Shown here: piece by piece, positions 1-5,706 of the stretch
How the letters are laid out: the number at the start of each line of letters is the position of its first letter
How positions within the stretch are numbered: position 1 is the first letter of the stretch
NCBI GenBank assembly: GCA_947472115.1
Contig: CANIZU010000042.1
Span: forward strand, 1-11,802
Source of the DNA: Flavobacteriales bacterium
GTDB lineage: Bacteria > Bacteroidota > Bacteroidia > NS11-12g > UBA955
DNA length: 11,802 nt
Reading direction: 5' to 3'
The notes under the pieces: model-generated
What the model was told of the DNA's origin: nothing
The model's input: the letters and a program-made list of their open reading frames with translations, nothing else
Database searches by the model: none
Translations under genes and position numbers: made by a program

Positions 1-513
1 GCCGTAATCCACCTTTCTTTGCCCTGCTGGCTTTGCGGTCCCCGTGGCAACCTTGCTTACCGTTTTATTGCTCGCCACCCCAAAACTAATCGGCAAGCCC
101 GTTTCTTTTAAAATGCGATCCTTGAGCTCCATCGCCAATTTCCATGATCCAAAAAACTTGTCCATGCCCGTCAAGTCAATGTAAAACTCGTCGATGCTGC
201 TTTTCTCATACAGCGGAACCGACTCGGCAATGATATCAGTAACATCCTTAGAATAATCGCTATACAGCTGCGAATCACCGCGAATGATTATAGCTTCCGG
301 ACATAATAGTTTGGCTTGCTTCATTGGCATCGCACTGTGTACGCCGAAGGCTCGAACCTCATAACTGCAGCTAGCCACCACGCCGCGGTCGCTGTTCCCT
401 CCAATGATGACGGGTTTTCCGTTTAAGGCGCTGTTGCGCATTCGCTCTACACTCACAAAAAATGAGTCGAGGTCCATGTGGGTGATAATTGAGGAGGTAG
501 AAGGAGAGTGCAT
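1..513 (-). CDS. dinB: DNA polymerase IV (Y-family translesion polymerase), N-terminal part
   Basis: Partial gene: 171 codons are visible and the C-terminal half lies beyond the left edge (the family usually has about 350-400 residues). It is an error-prone Y-family polymerase that copies past damaged template bases. The translation shows the palm and fingers motifs: HMDLDSFFVSVE (residues 12-23) with the first metal-binding aspartate D14 and the probable steric-gate F19, then YEVRAFGVHSAMP (51-63), then SSIDEFYIDLTG (105-116) with catalytic D108 and E109. The SNKTVSKVATGTAKP segment near the edge begins the thumb/HhH region. The start at 513 leaves the usual 10-12 residues before the HMD motif; the internal ATG at that motif would remove beta-strand 1. 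It lies 68 nt downstream of rnhB on the same strand with no terminator between. No clear Shine-Dalgarno is visible. Confidence 0.95.
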   Translation of the reverse strand, partial: MHSPSTSSIITHMDLDSFFVSVERMRNSALNGKPVIIGGNSDRGVVASCSYEVRAFGVHSAMPMKQAKLLCPEAIIIRGDSQLYSDYSKDVTDIIAESVPLYEKSSIDEFYIDLTGMDKFFGSWKLAMELKDRILKETGLPISFGVASNKTVSKVATGTAKPAGQRKVDYG

Positions 514-527
514 GATTGATTAAAAAG

Positions 528-545
528 TTGACAAATTTCCGTCAA
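528..545. repeat. Short inverted repeat upstream of dinB
   Basis: TTGAC (528-532) and GTCAA (541-545) are separated by 8 nt, directly upstream of the dinB start. It could be a small operator or part of a promoter (the minus strand reads GAAATTTG here, one base from TAnnTTTG). At 5 bp per arm it may equally be chance, and it is not a recognised LexA-type box. Confidence 0.2.
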
Positions 546-581
546 TAAGTTAATCAAAAAAATCAATCAAACAAGAAGGTT

Positions 582-1178
582 TTAAAACAATTTAAGTTGT
601 TCGGGTAGCAATCGGAATGATTTGCGATGGTGTGGGGTAATGCCGTGGGTTCGGATGGCATTTCGATGCGCGATCGTGGGGTAGCCCGCGTTTTGATTCC
701 ATCCATACTGAGGAAATTCTTGGTGAAGGTTTTCCATGATTTCATCTCGATGCGTTTTTGCCAGAATACTGGCGGCAGCAATGTGAACGAATCTGCCATC
801 GCCTTTTACTTCTGTTTGATGTGGGATATTGGGGTAGGGCTTAAATCGATTGCCATCCACTGCAATAAATTCTGGTATCGTTCCCAATTTTTCGATGGCT
901 CGGTGCATCGCCAAAATACTGGCATTCAATATGTTTATCTGGTCGATTTCCTCAGGGCTACAAACGCCAATGGCCCAATAGAGTGCTTCCTTTTCGATGA
1001 CGTTGCGAAGGGTGTTTCGGTGCGATTTGCCAACTTGCTTGGAATCGTTTAGCCATGGGTGGTGAAAATCATTGGGTAAGATCACCGCTGCGGCAACAAC
1101 AGGGCCGGATAAACAGCCTCTGCCAGCTTCGTCGCAGCCAACTTCTATTAAATGGGGGTGGATTTTGGGTAGCAGCAT
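582..1178 (-). CDS. rnhB: Ribonuclease HII
   Basis: Ribonuclease HII nicks the RNA strand of RNA/DNA hybrids and starts removal of single ribonucleotides misincorporated in DNA; it acts in the cytoplasm. With the start at 1178 the protein has 198 residues, normal for the family. Catalytic carboxylates are visible: GCDEAGRG gives D16 and E17, VDGN gives D108, and KGD gives D127. The IAAASILAKTHRDE segment (133-146) is the usual signature, and NDSKQ (44-48) is the substrate-binding loop. A longer reading from 1223 would add 15 residues unlike the family and overlap the end of the upstream glycosyltransferase by 32 nt, so 1178 is preferred; it leaves a 13-nt gap. Probably co-transcribed with that gene and possibly with dinB. 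Confidence 0.95.
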   Translation of the reverse strand: MLLPKIHPHLIEVGCDEAGRGCLSGPVVAAAVILPNDFHHPWLNDSKQVGKSHRNTLRNVIEKEALYWAIGVCSPEEIDQINILNASILAMHRAIEKLGTIPEFIAVDGNRFKPYPNIPHQTEVKGDGRFVHIAAASILAKTHRDEIMENLHQEFPQYGWNQNAGYPTIAHRNAIRTHGITPHHRKSFRLLPEQLKLF

Positions 1179-1191
1179 ATATAGCGGGGGT

Positions 1192-2010
1192 TCAATCGTT
1201 GCTGGCTTTCCCAAACAAAGCAAATCCGTATTTGTAACTGACTTCTACACTTTGCCAAAAGCAGATCATCAAACCATTGATGCCATATTTCCAGCCACTT
1301 TTGAGTAGGTAATTTCGAAGAAATCGCGCCAAACCCGATGTGATAAGTTTGCATAAAAGGAATAAAACCAACCCTTGACGTTGAATGACAAAGCCTGGAT
1401 GATTGTGTAGTTCGTCCTTTAGGGCTCGGCCACCGATTTTGCCAAATCTCAAGGCTTGACGTTTTACCGCCGCTAAATCAGCATAGGTATAATGCAAAAT
1501 ATCGCCAGAGATACTACCTACGGAGTGTTGCTTATCGATTAGAAATTTGTCGTGCGGATTCCTGCCATCCCAACGACCACATCTCCGATCCCAAAGTCGC
1601 ATTTTTGTATCAGGATACCACCCGCAGCCTCGGATTGGCTGATCCCCAAGGTGATTTAACCGTGAAATGGAATATCCTTTGATTTTTCCGAAAGTAAGGC
1701 CATTTTGGATCGCCAACTTGAGTTGGTCTCGCAATTCTATAGACAAACACTCGTCGGCATCTAGGCTTAAAACCCAATCAAACGATGCTTGATCTTTGGC
1801 CCAGTTCTTTTGCTGGATATGACCTTCAAAGGGATGTTGAATAACGCGGGCGCCTTTTTCTTCGGCAATATGATAGGTGTTGTCTGTACTAAAACTATCA
1901 ACCACCAAGACTTCATCGGCAATTCCAATTACCGAATCAATACAATTGCCAATCTTGTTGGCTTCATTGTAAGCGATAATCACCACCGATATGCCCGTGT
2001 TGGGTTCCAT
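1192..2010 (-). CDS. Family 2 glycosyltransferase, LPS-core WaaE/KdtX-like
   Basis: A 272-residue GT-A fold glycosyltransferase, likely acting at the cytoplasmic face of the inner membrane on lipopolysaccharide core or another surface glycan. The N-terminus has the GT2 nucleotide-binding pattern: ISVVIIAYNEANKIG (7-21), VVDSFSTDNT (36-45), and SLDADE (82-87), where D84-A-D86 is the metal-binding DxD. The middle segment with GCGWYPDTKMRLWDRRCGRWDGRNPHDKF resembles WaaE/KdtX-type core glucosyltransferases, where an aromatic and basic stretch follows the catalytic domain. The C-terminal part is hydrophobic and basic (around residues 205-265) and may attach the enzyme to the membrane. The sugar and acceptor cannot be read from sequence. 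It has its own -7 promoter element about 14 nt upstream and is followed closely by rnhB. Confidence 0.85.
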   Translation of the reverse strand: MEPNTGISVVIIAYNEANKIGNCIDSVIGIADEVLVVDSFSTDNTYHIAEEKGARVIQHPFEGHIQQKNWAKDQASFDWVLSLDADECLSIELRDQLKLAIQNGLTFGKIKGYSISRLNHLGDQPIRGCGWYPDTKMRLWDRRCGRWDGRNPHDKFLIDKQHSVGSISGDILHYTYADLAAVKRQALRFGKIGGRALKDELHNHPGFVIQRQGLVLFLLCKLITSGLARFLRNYLLKSGWKYGINGLMICFWQSVEVSYKYGFALFGKASND

Positions 2011-2023
2011 GGTAGCGAAGATA

Positions 2024-2031
2024 CAAAACTA
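2024..2031 (-). promoter_or_regulatory. Bacteroidota -7 promoter element for the glycosyltransferase-rnhB unit
   Basis: The minus strand reads TAGTTTTG, an exact match to the Bacteroidota sigma-ABfr -7 consensus TAnnTTTG, inside the 36-nt gap between the regulator gene and the glycosyltransferase gene. It is followed by TATCTTCGC and then the ATG after about 13 nt, which predicts a very short leader. No good -33 TTG is seen. Confidence 0.55.
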
Positions 2032-2046
2032 TCTTCACTGGGGTGC

Positions 2047-2736
2047 TTAACTCGCTTTGTTGAAGTGGTCGAGAATGACCTGACGCCCCGATTTGGAAAC
2101 TCTCACTTGTTCGCCGTTGTGGAGTAGTACTGTGTTTCCCATCAATGATCTCAATTGTTTTTGATGCACTGCGAATGACCTATGGGTTCTAATGAACTGA
2201 TTGGGAAGCATTTCAAGAATCTTTTTTATTGTTTTAGAAACGATATAGATTTTTGCATCTGTGTGTATGCGCGTGTATGATCCAAAACCTTCGAGCAATT
2301 TGATGGAATGCGTTTCAATATATATAAGTGCACCTTTCTCCTTGATTACTAAATTGTTTTTGTCGGCCGCTTTTCTTAAAGCCAAACAATGGTAAAATCT
2401 ATCAATTGTATCTTGAATATCAAAAGCTGTAAATGGGGCATTGATATAGTCTCTGATATTTACTTCTCTAGCTATTCTCAAACAATCTTGCGCGCTTTCG
2501 TGGTTGCTATCTATAATTACATAGTAGGCGAAACAATCAGGGTCTAGCATTGCGCTGATTGGACCTTCATGATTCCTAATGTCAACAAATACGAAAGGTG
2601 GATTTTTGTCGTAATCCACATCCAACATTTTCACTTCTTCGATATTAGAAATGCAGCGCAAATTGGTTATTTCACTTTTGATTGCGGTATAAGTATCTTG
2701 ATCTGACGAATGAGATAAGTAGTAAAATGCGTCCAT
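2047..2736 (-). CDS. LytTR-family DNA-binding regulator with degenerate receiver domain
   Basis: A 229-residue protein with the layout of a LytR/AlgR-type response regulator. Residues about 1-115 resemble a receiver: a beta3-like strand FVFVDIRNHEG places D52 at the phosphoacceptor position. However, the N-terminal acidic pair is absent (the start reads AFYYLSHSSDQ), and the conserved lysine of the usual KPF motif is replaced (NAPF, A100). Residues about 127-225 are a LytTR DNA-binding domain (LVIKEKGALIYIETHSIKLLE, then GSYTRIHTD, KTIKKILEMLPNQFIRTHRSFAVH). The start is fixed by an in-frame stop just upstream. No adjacent histidine kinase is visible, so control by phosphorylation is doubtful. 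Targets are unknown; no clear TAnnTTTG element lies in front of it. Confidence 0.85.
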   Translation of the reverse strand: MDAFYYLSHSSDQDTYTAIKSEITNLRCISNIEEVKMLDVDYDKNPPFVFVDIRNHEGPISAMLDPDCFAYYVIIDSNHESAQDCLRIAREVNIRDYINAPFTAFDIQDTIDRFYHCLALRKAADKNNLVIKEKGALIYIETHSIKLLEGFGSYTRIHTDAKIYIVSKTIKKILEMLPNQFIRTHRSFAVHQKQLRSLMGNTVLLHNGEQVRVSKSGRQVILDHFNKAS

Positions 2737-2945
2737 TTTTTCGAATTAGTATTGAAATAAACCAAGTTGTTAGTTCTTTCTAAGTTTAGTTTTTAATTAG
2801 TTTAATTTTTTTTTCTAGTGGCTCAAATTTCGGTTATTAATTGGTTATAATCATGCGTTTTAGACATAATTTATATTGAATTTATGTGAATACGACATGA
2901 TTAAATAATTTCAATTAAATGATATAATGTAATTAAGTAAAAATA

Positions 2946-2967
2946 AAATAAATAATTATTTATTTTT
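2946..2967. repeat. Perfect 22-bp AT-only palindrome
   Basis: The 22 bases are self-complementary around a central AATT at 2955-2958, with no loop. All bases are A or T. It could be a binding site for a dimeric regulator or a flexible DNA element upstream of the LytTR gene. In such AT-rich sequence a chance palindrome of this length is not negligible. Confidence 0.45.
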
Positions 2968-3044
2968 GATTATTATTATCCCAATATATTGCCAAAATTG
3001 TAGGAAATGTCATGTACGCTCGATAATTTCGTGCAGCGCCCAAA

Positions 3045-3063
3045 TTATTACTAGAAGTAATAA
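3045..3063. repeat. Small stem-loop, 8-bp perfect stem
   Basis: TTATTACT (3045-3052) and AGTAATAA (3056-3063) form a perfect 8-bp stem around the loop AGA. It lies beyond the tRNA terminator in the minus-strand direction, between that terminator and the AT-rich block. There is no T tract, so it is not an obvious terminator. Confidence 0.45.
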
Positions 3064-3071
3064 GCCAACCT

Positions 3072-3086
3072 AGCAATAGTATTGCT
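3072..3086. repeat. Small stem-loop, 6-bp perfect stem
   Basis: AGCAAT (3072-3077) and ATTGCT (3081-3086) pair around AGT. The same ATTGCT sequence reappears as the loop of the neighbouring terminator hairpin (3107-3112). The function is unknown. Confidence 0.35.
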
Positions 3087-3093
3087 TGAGCAT

Positions 3094-3120
3094 AAAAAAG
3101 CCCCTCATTGCTGAGAGGCT
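3094..3120 (-). terminator. Intrinsic terminator of the tRNA gene
   Basis: Read on the minus strand, AGCCTCTC pairs with GAGGGGCT (8 bp, one G-U pair) around the 6-nt loop AGCAAT, and the stem runs into six T residues. The stem starts 5 nt past the tRNA 3' end, so it is well placed to end the tRNA transcript. Confidence 0.85.
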
Positions 3121-3125
3121 TCTTG

Positions 3126-3199
3126 TGGGCCCACTTGGAATCGAACCAAGCACCTACTGATTATGAGTCAGTTGCTCTAACCGAATGAGCTATAGGCCC
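3126..3199 (-). tRNA. tRNA with CAT anticodon, probably tRNA-Ile2 (lysidine)
   Basis: A complete cloverleaf can be drawn. The acceptor stem is GGGCCTA with TGGGCCC (7 bp, one T-G pair), the D stem GCTC/GAGC, the anticodon stem ACTGA/TCAGT with loop CTCATAA (anticodon CAT), and the T stem CTTGG/CCAAG with loop TTCGATT. The discriminator is A and CCA is not encoded. CAT occurs in tRNA-Met and in tRNA-Ile2, where TilS changes C34 to lysidine. The pairs C4-G69 and C5-G68 are known positive determinants for TilS in E. coli, and GGGCCTATAGCTC resembles bacterial tRNA-Ile(GAT), so Ile2 is favoured. Elongator Met is not excluded. It has its own promoter and terminator. Confidence 0.93.
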
Positions 3200-3231
3200 A
3201 AATCCCACGTTTACTAGGGTTTTGCGGGGGG

Positions 3232-3263
3232 CAAATTTATGAAATTTTCTTCAGCGTCCACAA
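3232..3263 (-). promoter_or_regulatory. Promoter of the tRNA gene
   Basis: On the minus strand TAAATTTG (complement of 3232-3239) matches the Bacteroidota -7 consensus TAnnTTTG exactly. A TTG (complement of 3261-3263) lies 21 nt upstream, close to the usual -33 spacing of about 19. The tRNA begins 32 nt downstream of the element, after a C-rich segment. Confidence 0.6.
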
Positions 3264-3311
3264 CTGCGCATAAATATTATTTCATGGGGTTCCCATTAGT
3301 TACTTTTCGAT

Positions 3312-4472
3312 TTGTATTTTCGCAATGTGCGAGCCTCTAAATTACCCAACCAAGGTCTGTCGATATTTACTGTAATGTCGGCCCTGGCCACCAAGCACAA
3401 TGCAATCAACCTTTCTCAAGGGTTCCCTGAATTTAATCCACCCCCAGGCTTAATCGACAAAGTAAATGAATCGCTTTTGGGTGGAAAAAATCAGTATTCG
3501 CCCATGGCCGGACAAATGAGTTTGCGGGAAGTGATTGCGGAACGACAAAATTCATGGGGTAGGAGTTTTGCGATCAATCCTGAAACAGATATTACCATCG
3601 TTCCAGGTGCAACTGCTGGTTTGTTTGCCGTTTTTCAAGCATTTGTGCAACGTGGAGATGAAGTCATCTTGTTTGATCCCTCTTACGATAGCTATGCGCC
3701 TTCCATCGTTTTGGCAGGTGGTATTCCCGTCCGAATCCCTTTGAATGACGACTTTTCGATGCCTTGGGAGTTGTTGAAATCGAACATTTCTAGTAAAACA
3801 ACAATGATAGTGGTCAATACACCACACAATCCCTTGGGTTTGGTTTTTTCACGATTCGACTGGTCGATATTGGCTTCTTTGGTTCAAAATACCGAGATCA
3901 TTGTACTGTCCGATGAAGTGTATGAACACATGGTTTTTGATCAAAATCAACATGTTTCGGTCTTGCAAATTCCTGCATTGCAGAATCAAGCCATCGCCAT
4001 TTCATCGTTTGGTAAAACCTTCCACGCCACCGGTTGGAAGCTGGGCTATGTGACGGCTAAGGCTGAATTGAGCGCGGAGATTAGAAAAGTATATCAATTC
4101 TTGGCATTTGCCGCAAATACACCCATGCAGTTTGCTGCCGCAGAGTTTTTACTGGAAAACCCCGAATACGAAACTTCTGTTTCTGAGATCATGCAATCGA
4201 AACGCAACTTTTTTGCCGATGGATTATCTCAATCCAGGTTCCAATTGCTACCGTGCGAAGGTGCCTATTTTCAGATTGTTGATTATTCATCGATTTCTGA
4301 TAAACGGGATAGCGATTTTGCGGAATGGCTCACAATTGAGCATAATGTGACTGGGATTCCGGTGAGTGCATTTTACCAAAATCCCAATCCCAATCAACGA
4401 TTACTGCGATTCTGTTTTGCCAAAAACAACGATACACTCCAAAAAAGTCTTGATGTATTATGTCGACTCTAA
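3312..4472 (+). CDS. PLP-dependent methionine/glutamine aminotransferase, YbdL-like
   Basis: A fold-type I aminotransferase closely resembling E. coli YbdL (methionine transaminase) and kynurenine/glutamine transaminase K enzymes. Visible landmarks: SKLPNQGLSIFTVMSALA (9-26) and NLSQGFPEF (33-41) at the N-terminus, NQYSPMAG (60-67), DPSYDSYAP (122-130), NTPHNP with N173, SDEVYEH with D201 and Y204, SSFGKTFHATGWKLGY with the PLP lysine K235, and LLRFCFAK near the C-terminus carrying the carboxylate-binding arginine. The likely reaction moves the amino group of glutamine to 2-oxo-4-methylthiobutyrate, giving methionine and alpha-ketoglutaramate, the last step of methionine salvage. No upstream in-frame ATG exists: TTG at 3312 gives 386 residues and fits the family N-terminus; GTG at 3327 is the alternative. 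Its end overlaps the omega-amidase gene by 13 nt. Confidence 0.93.
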   Translation: MYFRNVRASKLPNQGLSIFTVMSALATKHNAINLSQGFPEFNPPPGLIDKVNESLLGGKNQYSPMAGQMSLREVIAERQNSWGRSFAINPETDITIVPGATAGLFAVFQAFVQRGDEVILFDPSYDSYAPSIVLAGGIPVRIPLNDDFSMPWELLKSNISSKTTMIVVNTPHNPLGLVFSRFDWSILASLVQNTEIIVLSDEVYEHMVFDQNQHVSVLQIPALQNQAIAISSFGKTFHATGWKLGYVTAKAELSAEIRKVYQFLAFAANTPMQFAAAEFLLENPEYETSVSEIMQSKRNFFADGLSQSRFQLLPCEGAYFQIVDYSSISDKRDSDFAEWLTIEHNVTGIPVSAFYQNPNPNQRLLRFCFAKNNDTLQKSLDVLCRL

Positions 4473-5233
4473 ACGTATTTTTGGTTCAAACGCCCCTCAT
4501 TTGGGAGAATCCGATAGCGAATCGGGCTCGACTTCAATGGCATTTGTCTCAAACGATGCCCAATTCGTTGGTTGTTTTCCCTGAGATGTTTTCTACGGGT
4601 TTTACTATGAATCCAGAAAAAGCTGCGGAAACGATGGACGGCGAAACGGTGCAGTGGATGGCTGAAATGAGTAAAGACCGGATGATTTGCGGTAGCCTAT
4701 CGATCAAAGAAAATGGCTCTTACTACAATCGCTTTTTGTCGTTTTACCAGGGCGAAAAGGTGGCTCAGTACGATAAGCGTCATTTGTTTTCTTACGCAGG
4801 CGAGCACGAGGTTTACCAAGCTGGCAGTGAGACTTGTGTTTTTACATATCAGGGATTTAAGATTGCGCCATTTATTTGTTACGATTTGCGATTCCCAGCT
4901 TGGATAAGAAAAACGGTTCTAAGGGATGAATTAGATTGTCCGGATGTTTTGTTGTTCGTGGCAAATTGGCCGAGCGCCAGGATTTCGGCATGGGACGTTC
5001 TATTAAAAGCGAGGGCTATCGAAAACCAAGCATTTGTGATAGGAGTAAATCGGGTAGGGAACGACGAAAAGGGAATTGCGCACAATGGTCATACACAGGC
5101 CGTCAAATATGACGGGGATTATCTTTTAGAGCCGCATCAAAGAGAAGCCATCGCACAAATAATATTGGAGAAGTCACCCTTGGTGCATTTCAGAGAAAGG
5201 TTTCCGTTCTTGAGCGATGCGGATGGATTCTGA
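4460..5233 (+). CDS. Omega-amidase, YafV/Nit2-like carbon-nitrogen hydrolase
   Basis: A 257-residue nitrilase-superfamily enzyme. The catalytic triad is visible: E42 in VFPEMF, K106 in YDKRHLF, and C140 in ICYDLRFP; E115 in AGEHE is the further conserved glutamate. The match to E. coli YafV runs end to end, including VANWPSAR, KARAIENQAFVIGVNRVG and the terminal FPFLSDADGF. Omega-amidase hydrolyses alpha-ketoglutaramate (or ketosuccinamate) to 2-oxoglutarate (or oxaloacetate) and ammonia, removing the product of glutamine transamination and making it irreversible. The ATG lies inside the last codons of the aminotransferase gene (13-nt overlap), so the two are translationally linked. Nothing in the sequence suggests a membrane or export role. 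Confidence 0.93.
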   Translation: MSTLNVFLVQTPLIWENPIANRARLQWHLSQTMPNSLVVFPEMFSTGFTMNPEKAAETMDGETVQWMAEMSKDRMICGSLSIKENGSYYNRFLSFYQGEKVAQYDKRHLFSYAGEHEVYQAGSETCVFTYQGFKIAPFICYDLRFPAWIRKTVLRDELDCPDVLLFVANWPSARISAWDVLLKARAIENQAFVIGVNRVGNDEKGIAHNGHTQAVKYDGDYLLEPHQREAIAQIILEKSPLVHFRERFPFLSDADGF

Positions 5234-5252
5234 CAAAAAATTTACATGTAAC

Positions 5253-5618
5253 ATGATTTATGTCAGTATATTTGCATCTGTGAAATTCAAATTCAATCGC
5301 TTGCCTGGCCTTACTCGATATACCGTGGTGGCTATGCTGTTTATAGCGATGCTAATGAGTTTGACGAGTTACACTTTTTTTGAGCAGTCAAATTGTGCTT
5401 CCATTGAATGTGAAATGGATGTTGATCTGTACGAGGTCGATAATACAAAATTCGATGGTCATTTTCCTTTAGATTTAAAATTCGCGACGGTTGGATGGAT
5501 TCCATTTCATGTGGAGACACCGATCAAAATTCTATTTTGCGATCAAAAACAGCATTTTTTGTCTTCCATTATGGATAAACGCTATTTAGCGTTCCATAGT
5601 TTGAAGATTTTTTGTTGA
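5253..5618 (+). CDS. Unrecognised small membrane-anchored or secreted protein
   Basis: I do not recognise this protein. The open frame reaches back to ATG 5217 (133 residues, overlapping the omega-amidase end by 17 nt). ATG 5253 gives 121 residues, GTG 5280 gives 112, and ATG 5334 gives 94. The basic segment KFKFNRLPGLTRY is followed by a strongly hydrophobic stretch TVVAMLFIAMLMSLTSYTFF, as in a signal peptide or single N-terminal anchor; this argues for a start at or before 5280. The rest is about 80 polar residues with four cysteines (SNCASIECEMD, LFCDQ and a terminal FC). The -7 element at 5267-5274 would place transcription start near 5280, making the true start uncertain. It sits 88 nt before the porin and may be the first gene of that operon. 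Confidence 0.5.
   Translation: MIYVSIFASVKFKFNRLPGLTRYTVVAMLFIAMLMSLTSYTFFEQSNCASIECEMDVDLYEVDNTKFDGHFPLDLKFATVGWIPFHVETPIKILFCDQKQHFLSSIMDKRYLAFHSLKIFC
5267..5274 (+). promoter_or_regulatory. -7 promoter element, candidate promoter of the porin-SulP-dab operon
   Basis: TATATTTG matches the Bacteroidota -7 consensus TAnnTTTG exactly and is followed by CATCTGTG, a common downstream context. No convincing -33 TTG is seen at the expected distance. It lies just after the omega-amidase stop, and no other exact match was found between here and the porin start, so it is the best candidate for driving the small gene and the inorganic-carbon genes. Confidence 0.5.
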
Positions 5619-5633
5619 TGCCATTTTGCTCGG

Positions 5634-5651
5634 ACTTTCATTTTTGAAAGT
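5634..5651 (+). repeat. Stem-loop 1 in the porin leader
   Basis: ACTTTCA (5634-5640) pairs perfectly with TGAAAGT (5645-5651) around a TTTT loop. It lies 15 nt after the small gene's stop and is not followed by a T tract, so a simple terminator is unlikely. It may be an mRNA processing or stability element. Confidence 0.45.
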
Positions 5652-5668
5652 TTCTGCAAGTGCGGATT

Positions 5669-5686
5669 TGCCTTTTAGTAGAGGCA
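5669..5686 (+). repeat. Stem-loop 2 in the porin leader
   Basis: TGCCTTT (5669-5675) pairs with AGAGGCA (5680-5686), 7 bp with one G-U pair, around the loop TAGT. It ends 20 nt before the porin ATG, 17 nt after stem-loop 1. Because the translation start follows in an unstructured A-rich segment, a post-transcriptional role is possible. Confidence 0.45.
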
Positions 5687-5706
5687 TTGTCAATCATCAA
5701 TAAAAA

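Larger units (their letters stand above)
2737..3093. other. AT-rich intergenic region upstream of the LytTR gene
   Basis: About 360 nt without a convincing gene. The part from about 2790 to 3000 is extremely AT-rich. It holds the closely spaced direct repeats GGTTATTAAT (2832-2841) and GGTTATAAT (2843-2851), 11 nt apart, an inverted pair ACATAA (2864-2869) / TTATGT (2882-2887), a perfect AT-only palindrome (2946-2967) and two small hairpins (3045-3063, 3072-3086). It must contain the promoter of the LytTR gene, but no TAnnTTTG match could be assigned. Confidence 0.5.

Noticed and set aside
627..1052. A 141-codon open frame on the plus strand antisense to rnhB
   Set aside because: It lies fully inside a clear ribonuclease HII gene, shows no family resemblance and is explained as a shadow frame.
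1179..1223. Upstream extension of RNase HII to ATG 1223
   Set aside because: It overlaps the glycosyltransferase end by 32 nt and adds 15 residues unlike the family; ATG 1178 gives a normal N-terminus.
1789..2127. A 112-codon plus-strand frame across the glycosyltransferase start and the end of the LytTR gene
   Set aside because: It crosses two well-supported minus-strand genes and a promoter; the translation has no recognisable domain.
5634..5686. The leader hairpins read as an intrinsic terminator
   Set aside because: Neither stem is GC-rich and followed by a T tract, and the genes on both sides are co-directional.
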